DNA of 48,379 nt, from the NCBI GenBank assembly GCA_023137315.1, contig JAGLPP010000063.1, positions 1 to 48,379 of the forward strand, written 5' to 3'. How positions within the stretch are numbered: position 1 is the stretch's first letter; each line of letters begins with the position of its first letter. Positions 42,898 through 48,379 of this stretch are shown in pieces. This DNA is from Bacteriovoracaceae bacterium. Its GTDB lineage: Bacteria; Bdellovibrionota; Bacteriovoracia; Bacteriovoracales; Bacteriovoracaceae. The notes beneath the pieces are model-generated. The model was given only the letters and a program-made list of their open reading frames with translations, was not told where the DNA came from and made no database searches. A program made the translations under genes and the position numbers.

Positions 42898-43084
42898 TCA
42901 AGATTGGTTGGTTTTCGGTTTTGGCCTTGATCAGCAAAGAGCATTATCCCAATATCCCACCTTAACCAATCTCATGAATAAGGGCCTGAATAGGCACTTG
43001 CCAGTAAAACCTCTTATATCACATCTTTTAATACTTTTTACTTATGATCAAGGCAGACCGCCGTGCTGAGGCACGTTTATTTTT
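42898..43084 (+). ncRNA. Candidate sigma54-dependent structured RNA
   Basis: About 187 nt between a sigma54 promoter and an intrinsic terminator with no convincing ORF. Stem A: AGATTGGTT (42901-42909) with AACCAATCT (42964-42972), 9 bp perfect. Stem B: GCCTTGATCA (42924-42933) with TGATCAAGGC (43045-43054), 10 bp perfect. They cross, giving a pseudoknot. A small hairpin GCCT/AGGC lies at 42984-42995. A 31-codon ORF (42974-43069) lacks a ribosome site. It is transcribed from the gap after the desulfurase and overlaps the 3' end of the convergent unknown gene. Confidence 0.55.
43062..43084 (+). terminator. Terminator of the candidate RNA
   Basis: CGTGC (43062-43066), loop TGAG, GCACG (43071-43075), then TTTATTTTT. 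The tract is on the plus strand, so it serves the plus-strand RNA and not the minus-strand gene whose stop it overlaps. Confidence 0.7.
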
Positions 43085-43724
43085 CCAGTTTGTCAAAATT
43101 AACATCAGAAGAGATATTGACCCCTTGGAAAGCCTTTTCCTCTTTCTCTTTGATAAACGGAAAGGATACCTTGTAGGTGTCTTCAAAATCGCAGTTATAT
43201 GCAATTGTGATCGTCTTGGGGACAGATTCACGTAGCAATCGAATGTAATAATCTTCGGGCAAGTCCGAAATATTGATACTTCCTGAACCTTCAACTACGT
43301 CTTCAGGATCATCGGTCAAAAATTCAGTCATTGGTTTGCTTGAGCTGTTTTTTATAGTGAGTGCGGCCCTTATTTTTTCTTTTGGAATATTGTTTGTGAG
43401 TTGCCATGATCCGATATGAAAGAAGTCGAGATAAAAATATGAATTGTCATATTTGTATTTTCTTGGAAGAAGTAGTGCTTGAAGAAATTTTCTTGATAAT
43501 GGATCTTTTGCCCTTTTTGCCAATTTATCGGCAAGTTGGCTGTCTTCAATTCTTATAATATATGCGCCTGGATATTTAGTGGAACGAAAAAGCATGTATT
43601 GAAAGGCGATACTGAACAGAGTGAAGAGTTTGTGCTGGCAAAGGTGAATGTGTGGTTTATCTTCCAATTCGACCAGCGTTTTAACGGATTCGTAAAGGTC
43701 TTTTTTTGTCAATTGGGTATCCAT
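43077..43724 (-). CDS. Hypothetical protein (215 aa)
   Basis: 215 aa, no signal peptide or membrane segment. The N-terminus is helical and Leu/Lys-rich (LTKKDLYESVKTLVELEDK). The middle has a beta-like KYKYDNSYFYLDFFHIGSW and the end is acidic and Lys-rich. I recognise no domain. The ATG follows GAGGAAAG at slightly long spacing. Its 3' end overlaps the terminator of the candidate RNA, so antisense effects on it are possible. It is divergent from a LysR gene. Confidence 0.75.
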   Translation of the reverse strand: MDTQLTKKDLYESVKTLVELEDKPHIHLCQHKLFTLFSIAFQYMLFRSTKYPGAYIIRIEDSQLADKLAKRAKDPLSRKFLQALLLPRKYKYDNSYFYLDFFHIGSWQLTNNIPKEKIRAALTIKNSSSKPMTEFLTDDPEDVVEGSGSINISDLPEDYYIRLLRESVPKTITIAYNCDFEDTYKVSFPFIKEKEEKAFQGVNISSDVNFDKLEK

Positions 43725-43907
43725 AACTGTGAACTTTCCTCTTTCGCAAAAATATGAATGATGTTCAATCTAAATAAGTTAAAATTTCATGGATGTAAAG
43801 TATTAAGGAGGCGTATAAATAATTTGTTTGCTGTGCCTCTGGTCAAAGAATATTATTTATAATATAAGAACACGGCACTCTTCCATAATTTCTATTGGGG
43901 CCTGGAT

Positions 43908-44804
43908 ATGATAGAAACTTCACAACTGCATACGCTGGTTACAGTCGCCTCTAATGATAGTTTTTCAAAGGCGGCAGAAAAATTAGGTGTTACCCAGTCA
44001 GCAATAAGCCAAAGTATAAAAAACCTTGAAAACAAGATTGGTGTAAAGCTTTTCAAACGTTTTGGAAAAAAAGTTGCCATGACTCCGGAAGGTGAGAAGC
44101 TGTTTGCGTTGGGATCTGATTTTTTTTCGAGGTTGGATGAGACGGTGGAGCAGATTCGTTACGACAAGGATTCAATGTCAGGAAAGGTCAGGATAGGAAC
44201 CCTGACTGGAATAGGAAAATCATGGTTGGGATATGAAATGCTTTCGCTTTCAAGGGATTTTTCCCGTATAAATGTTGAAGTGAAGCTTGGTTTTGAAGAG
44301 CATCTGATCAGGGATTTTGAAGGACATAAACTTGATTTTGTTGTTATGCCGGAATCGGCGCTTCCGCGGACGGGAGAAAAAATATATTTGAATGAAGAAA
44401 AACTTGCAATGGTTTATCCAAGAGAGAATAATTTTGGCATAGACAGCAAGGTTACAGCGGAAAAGTTATGTACAGTTCCGACAATCCTCTTTGAAAACAA
44501 TGATCTGTTGTACTCAAAGTGGTGTATGGAATGTTTTGGTGATGTTCCATCCAAAATCAATGTTCGTTTTATCATTAATTCCCATGGAAAGATGCTTGAA
44601 GCTGTTCATCAGGGACTTGGAGTGGCCGTGATACCAACCCATGTGTTAAAACGATCGTATTACAGGGATAAAATCAGTGTTTTGGGACGCAAGTTTGAAG
44701 TTTCCAACGGAAAATTTTATCTTGTACATCATAAGGGTGCTACTGAATTTGTAAGAATAAAGAAAACAATAGATCGTCTTGTAGGCAGCAAAAAACCATT
44801 ATAA
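43908..44804 (+). CDS. LysR-family transcriptional regulator
   Basis: 298 aa. The N-terminal winged helix (1-60) reads SFSKAAEKLGVTQSAISQSI and LENKIGVKLFKRFGKK, standard LysR. The C-terminal 200 residues form the periplasmic-binding-protein-like effector domain (VRIGTLTGIGKSWLGYEML, LGVAVIPTHVL). Ligand and targets are not shown. It is divergent from the 215-aa gene, which could be its target, and is followed after 2 bases by a nucleotidyltransferase gene, probably co-transcribed. Confidence 0.95.
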   Translation: MIETSQLHTLVTVASNDSFSKAAEKLGVTQSAISQSIKNLENKIGVKLFKRFGKKVAMTPEGEKLFALGSDFFSRLDETVEQIRYDKDSMSGKVRIGTLTGIGKSWLGYEMLSLSRDFSRINVEVKLGFEEHLIRDFEGHKLDFVVMPESALPRTGEKIYLNEEKLAMVYPRENNFGIDSKVTAEKLCTVPTILFENNDLLYSKWCMECFGDVPSKINVRFIINSHGKMLEAVHQGLGVAVIPTHVLKRSYYRDKISVLGRKFEVSNGKFYLVHHKGATEFVRIKKTIDRLVGSKKPL

Positions 44805-44806
44805 AA

Positions 44807-46126
44807 ATGACGAAGAAAATCCCTCCATACAAGGAATTTTTCCCGGAAAACATTAGAGAACTTTTGAATTATTTTCTTGAACAGGGGTTCGTATTAATTC
44901 TAATTGGAGGAGGAACCCGTGATTATCTTCTTGAAGGAACATTGCCTTCCGATCTTGATTTTGAAATAAGATTGGAGAAGAAACTTACTGGTGACAGATG
45001 GGAGAAGGAAATTCGACAAATCCAGCGAAAAATGGAGACGGTATTTGATTTGGAAACAAAGCGATTGCCGTTCGGAATCTTCAGGGTGAAATTGGATGAT
45101 TCCAGCATGTCATTGGAATTTTCATCACCGCGATTGGAATATTTTCATGATGATAAAAAAGCGTTGGGACACAAGGATTTTGATGTTTGTCTTGAATCAA
45201 ATTTATCACACGATGAAGCGTTTAAAAGACGTGATTTTACCATAAATGCTATTGGAATCGAGATCAAGAAAGTTAAAAATGTTGTGACAATGAATTTTGT
45301 AGATCCCTGCAACGGTATAGGTGATTTGCAGAAAAAGATATTTCGGCATTGCGGCCGGGATGTGGTTAAAGATCCTGTGAGATTTTTACGATTGGTGCGT
45401 TTTTTGCGAAAAACCGGTTTTAATGTTCATTCGGGCTTGAAAGAGTTAATTCCTGAATTTAATCTTGAAAAATTGAGTTCAGATTATTTTCTCAAGGAGG
45501 CCTTCAAAGCTGGTGCCGGTATATATGATTTTTCGGAAGTTTTCTTTCAATTGGTGAATAATAATAATATTATCCTTCCATCTGATTTGAAAAAATTGTC
45601 GTTTTTAGGCAGGATGAAAATTTTACGGATTATCCCACAAAATAATTATGAAGTGTTAATCCAACTTGCGATGCGGGGGAGTGAATTTGGAATTTCAGTG
45701 GAGGACCTGGAAGATTGGTCAAGATTTTCTTCAATCAGGAAAAAATCACTGAAGGCACACATTGATTTGAAAATAGTCCATGAATTGCTTCTTGCTGAAG
45801 TGTCAACGGGTAATATTTTTACAGTTTGCAGAAAAGATATTGCCGATGCAATGAATAATCCTCTGATTGGTTTATGTGAGAGATTTATAAAACTTCTAGG
45901 CAGACTTGCCTTGGACAGACAAAGACTTTATGAACTTGTTTTTGATGACGGTGTGTTTTGCGGTCTTTTCATGCGTAAAATGTTGATTGAAGGTGGTTGT
46001 GAGGATGAATTGGTAAATAGTGTGATGCAGAAATATAACATTGGGGCTCGAAAAAAACAAAAGTTGATTATTTTGCTTGCATTAAACGAACTGCAGACTT
46101 TAGTAGACAGGAAAAATCAGGCATAG
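44807..46126 (+). CDS. Poly(A) polymerase / tRNA nucleotidyltransferase-family protein
   Basis: 439 aa. Class II nucleotidyltransferase head: GGGTRDYLLEGTLPSDLDFE (GG...RD plus DxD), then RRDFTINAIGIEI and DPVRFLRLVRFLRKTGF, as in CCA-adding enzymes and PcnB. No HD phosphohydrolase domain is visible. It adds nucleotides to RNA 3' ends; which (CCA or A-tail) cannot be told from these motifs. The ATG follows the LysR stop by 2 bases and lacks a ribosome site, so translation probably depends on the upstream gene. Confidence 0.85.
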   Translation: MTKKIPPYKEFFPENIRELLNYFLEQGFVLILIGGGTRDYLLEGTLPSDLDFEIRLEKKLTGDRWEKEIRQIQRKMETVFDLETKRLPFGIFRVKLDDSSMSLEFSSPRLEYFHDDKKALGHKDFDVCLESNLSHDEAFKRRDFTINAIGIEIKKVKNVVTMNFVDPCNGIGDLQKKIFRHCGRDVVKDPVRFLRLVRFLRKTGFNVHSGLKELIPEFNLEKLSSDYFLKEAFKAGAGIYDFSEVFFQLVNNNNIILPSDLKKLSFLGRMKILRIIPQNNYEVLIQLAMRGSEFGISVEDLEDWSRFSSIRKKSLKAHIDLKIVHELLLAEVSTGNIFTVCRKDIADAMNNPLIGLCERFIKLLGRLALDRQRLYELVFDDGVFCGLFMRKMLIEGGCEDELVNSVMQKYNIGARKKQKLIILLALNELQTLVDRKNQA

Positions 46127-46236
46127 AAATAAATTTTTCTGGTATCCATTGATTACTTGTGACACAATTATTGCAGGTATGGTCGGAGTGTTGACTTGAA
46201 CTCCATTGATTATCATCCATACCAAAGGACGGTACC

Positions 46237-46662
46237 ATGCCTGATCTTCACACAATATTGGCAGACCATCGTTCCGGAAGAAAGGAAAACGTTTCGGACG
46301 CCAACCGGGATGAAGATGTTTTTCGAGCATCAATGTCGGAAATTCCAAACATTTTTTTTGACCAGATATTGAAGCGCTTTAAGCTGAGTAGAATCGAGAT
46401 AGTTGTACTCATGTTTTTATACAGGCAAGTCTGGTGCAGACCGAATTTGTACAAGATTTATGGAATATCACAATTACTCTCACATACGGAAATGGCCAGG
46501 GTTCTGGGACTTTCTTTAGAAGAGGTTCATCACGCCCTTAGACAGCTGGAAGATTATAGATTCATGGAAACAGTCCGTTCGGGGCAGTATTTTGTGAGAA
46601 AATATTTCCTCAAGGAATATGACGAGCATTATTGTCAAACTTACGATGATTTCGATATCTGA
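46237..46662 (+). CDS. Winged-helix DNA-binding protein (hypothetical)
   Basis: 141 aa. The middle has SRIEIVVLMFLYRQVW and LLSHTEMARVLGLSLEEVHH, then ALRQLEDYRFMETVRSGQYF, the pattern of a winged helix with a helix-turn-helix and wing. It begins with a polar, disordered-looking 30 residues. No partner domain or sensor. It could be a small repressor or a replication-type HTH. It precedes the REC/PilZ-like gene by 80 bases. Confidence 0.75.
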   Translation: MPDLHTILADHRSGRKENVSDANRDEDVFRASMSEIPNIFFDQILKRFKLSRIEIVVLMFLYRQVWCRPNLYKIYGISQLLSHTEMARVLGLSLEEVHHALRQLEDYRFMETVRSGQYFVRKYFLKEYDEHYCQTYDDFDI

Positions 46663-46710
46663 AATTGGACGGACGTCACTAAAAAAATCGCTATGTTTCT
46701 TTGCCTCCTA

Positions 46711-46730
46711 TGATATACTCAACGTATATC
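46711..46730 (+). promoter_or_regulatory. Extended -10 with overlapping palindrome
   Basis: TGATATACT (46711-46719) is an extended -10 element. It overlaps GATATAC (46712-46718) and GTATATC (46724-46730), a perfect 7-bp inverted repeat with loop TCAAC. It lies 12 bases before the next start codon. Confidence 0.45.
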
Positions 46731-46742
46731 AAGGGTGTTAAT

Positions 46743-48379
46743 GTGGAAGAGGAAAAACGAAAAGAAATTCGTACCATAGTTTATATTGGAAACGATAAGA
46801 AATATTGGGATGCCCTTAAACAGAGATTTAATGGCCAGTATGCCAGAGAAGAATCAAATTTTAAATTTGAATTTCTTACGATGTGGTCATTCAAGGAAAG
46901 TGATTTTTACGGATTGTTTTTAAGACTATTGGAGATTGATCCCAAAATTATTTATATTGATGTGACAGAAAGAACAGATCAGCTTTTGGATATTGGCCAG
47001 CTTATTTCCCAGGATGACAAATTTAGAAGTATTCCGATTGTAGGTCTCATAGAGTCCCAGGACATGATTCATCAATGCCGTTCTGCCGGATTGAGCTTCA
47101 CACATATCAAGTGTCCTGAATACCACGATGTTGTCTATGATCCAATGTGTGTGGCCTATCCACAGGACGTTATCAAGCCTGATTTTGCCGAGGCAAGGTT
47201 TTCAAGGGATGTTGAGTTGATTGTGGATTTCAAGATTCTCTCGATTTCTGCAACTTCAATGCACGTGGAGGGGAATATAAGGCTTGAGAAGGGGCAGATT
47301 ATTGATCTACAGAGCGATCTTCCGAAGAACATTGTTCCTTCCTCCAGATTCATAGTGAAGCAGATTTATAATAAAAATCTTTTTTATGATTGTATGTATG
47401 GTTATGATTTCGATTTTATCTTTCTTGATGAACCCGTGTTTGATGAGGATGGTATTGAGATAAAAAAATGTAAAAAAGAGAAAGAAGAGAAGAAAGAGAA
47501 GAAAGAAGATAAAAAAGAGGAGAAGAAGGAAAAGGAAAAGGAAAAGGAAGAAGAAAAACCGGACCCAAAAGTTATTGAAAAGATGAAAAAGGAGCGAATT
47601 GCCGAATATCAAGGTGAGCTTCTGCAGATTAAAAAGAGGCATAAGGAATGGGTTCTGGATCATATGGATGATTACAAGTTCCCAAAAACAAAAATACTTC
47701 TTGTTGACCGGGATATGAGTGTTTTGCGGAATCAGAGCGAGTCGTTGGAAAATCATCCATATATTTTTAGAACACAGACTTTCCTGACTGATGATCTATG
47801 GATTATAGACAAGATTCGTCCTGATATTATAGCCTTCAAATACTCGGTTGATGATGCAGATGAATTTGATTCAGGTGCTGAAGGGGATGATGGTGAGAAT
47901 GAAGCTGACGATTCATCCAGTTCATCTTCACAGCTCTTACGATTGATTGACAAGCTAAAGGAAGAGGAAAGATACATGCCCTTTGTGGTCGTTTTTAACT
48001 GTTCCTCCTATAATTCAGACTCTTTTCGAAATACCTTTGGTTATAACAAGGTTCTTGTTATTCGGGAAAAGATGGGGCTCAAGTTTGTTGTTGAAATGGC
48101 CAAAATGCATCAGATAAAAAATGAAAAAAAGTATAACGAGTTGGTGCGGGCAAAAATACAGCAATTGAAGAAGGAAAATCCCTCCAAATATCGCAATCTC
48201 AATCCTTCAGATTTTGAAGAACAAAAATATGACATAAGAAAGAATCATAAACTTAGCTATGCCGAAGCAAGATACAAAATATCACTGATGACAATGACTG
48301 AGTCGGAAATAACTTTTGAAGTAGATACCCCTTTGGAGATGAAAACCTATCGTTTGGATTTTCCAACCCCGCTTTCCAT
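46743..48379 (+). CDS. Tandem REC-like/PilZ-like signalling protein (3' truncated by window end)
   Basis: At least 545 codons, no stop before the window end. GTG 46743 after AAGGG; the ATG at 46741 is out of frame and stops soon. The layout looks duplicated: receiver-like fold (about 9-120; RTIVYIGNDKKYW, KIIYIDVTERTD), PilZ-like segment (145-220; VELIVDFKILSISATSMHVE), a Lys/Glu-rich linker (241-273, an almost pure KE run), then a second receiver-like fold (from 317; TKILLVDRDMSVLRNQ) and a second PilZ-like segment at the end. Neither PilZ-like part has RxxxR, and the phospho-Asp pattern is unclear, so both may be degenerate. Cytoplasmic. Confidence 0.75.
   Translation, partial: MEEEKRKEIRTIVYIGNDKKYWDALKQRFNGQYAREESNFKFEFLTMWSFKESDFYGLFLRLLEIDPKIIYIDVTERTDQLLDIGQLISQDDKFRSIPIVGLIESQDMIHQCRSAGLSFTHIKCPEYHDVVYDPMCVAYPQDVIKPDFAEARFSRDVELIVDFKILSISATSMHVEGNIRLEKGQIIDLQSDLPKNIVPSSRFIVKQIYNKNLFYDCMYGYDFDFIFLDEPVFDEDGIEIKKCKKEKEEKKEKKEDKKEEKKEKEKEKEEEKPDPKVIEKMKKERIAEYQGELLQIKKRHKEWVLDHMDDYKFPKTKILLVDRDMSVLRNQSESLENHPYIFRTQTFLTDDLWIIDKIRPDIIAFKYSVDDADEFDSGAEGDDGENEADDSSSSSSQLLRLIDKLKEEERYMPFVVVFNCSSYNSDSFRNTFGYNKVLVIREKMGLKFVVEMAKMHQIKNEKKYNELVRAKIQQLKKENPSKYRNLNPSDFEEQKYDIRKNHKLSYAEARYKISLMTMTESEITFEVDTPLEMKTYRLDFPTPLS

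Noticed and set aside
42974-43069. 31-codon ORF (starts MNKGLNRH) inside the candidate RNA, stop in the terminator loop
   Set aside because: No ribosome site before its ATG and no protein-like composition; kept only as an alternative for the RNA gene.
43804-43862. Strong AAGGAGGC with a short TTG ORF (12 codons) upstream of the LysR gene
   Set aside because: The spacing to the TTG is 12 bases, no ATG follows, and the ORF is too short to support; orphan ribosome-like site.
47463-47560. GA-rich repetitive stretch that resembles a simple repeat
   Set aside because: It is the Lys/Glu codon run (AAA/AAG/GAA/GAG) of the coding frame, not an independent repeat.
1-48379. Search for CRISPR arrays, insertion sequences, integrases and prophage genes
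   Set aside because: No spaced direct repeats, transposase or integrase motifs seen; the window looks like stable core chromosome.

Overview
The window is 48.4 kb of compact, AT-rich bacterial chromosome (roughly 40% G+C by eye, not computed). It carries about 40 protein genes, one tRNA and no sign of a mobile element, prophage or CRISPR array. Gene content points to a Gram-negative bacterium of the Bdellovibrionota, most likely the Bacteriovorax side. The evidence is several exported lipoproteins, paired exported FecR-domain proteins, PilZ/GAF signalling proteins, an MpaA-like murein peptidase and a LexA with TTAC half-sites. This placement is inference; no rRNA is present to test it.

Layout. 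1-13.5 kb is mostly envelope and redox: a SUMF1-fold protein lacking the catalytic cysteines, a phosphodiesterase-type lipoprotein, a flavodiiron protein, secreted proteins of unknown role, an HEXXH metallopeptidase, a glycosyltransferase, a large FAD/Fe-S oxidoreductase and a divergent 2[4Fe-4S] ferredoxin. 13.5-20.8 kb holds a lipoprotein with a hairpin at its ribosome binding site, lexA with a leaderless promoter full of 11-bp-spaced repeats, two tandem FecR paralogs, a secreted protein and an Ig/HAD lipoprotein. 20.9-30.2 kb holds lysS, tRNA-Val, a heterodimeric ABC exporter, a DsbA-like lipoprotein, a long coiled-coil protein and queG. 30.1-35.6 kb holds an alpha/beta hydrolase, ffh-rpsP-khpA, queF, a metallo-beta-lactamase-fold hydrolase and an ATP-grasp enzyme. 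35.6-42.7 kb is a co-directional run: M14 murein peptidase, a PilZ-GAF-degenerate AAA-Fis protein, glmM, tsaE, an Rrf2 regulator and a cysteine desulfurase. 42.7-48.4 kb holds a candidate sigma54-dependent structured RNA, an unknown protein, a LysR regulator, a poly(A) polymerase/CCA-transferase-like enzyme, a winged-helix protein and a truncated REC/PilZ-like signalling protein.

How the parts connect. queG and queF both serve queuosine synthesis but sit in separate units. ffh, rpsP, khpA, lysS and the tRNA are translation and export housekeeping. glmM and the M14 peptidase concern cell wall supply and turnover. The Rrf2 regulator overlaps the desulfurase gene it probably controls.

Most notable: at 42.87-43.08 kb a near-consensus -24/-12 promoter is followed by about 187 nt without a convincing ORF. 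That stretch contains two perfect long inverted repeats in crossing (pseudoknot) order and ends in an intrinsic terminator, which makes it a good candidate for an undescribed regulatory RNA. The lexA promoter repeats and the degenerate sigma54-activator-like protein come next.
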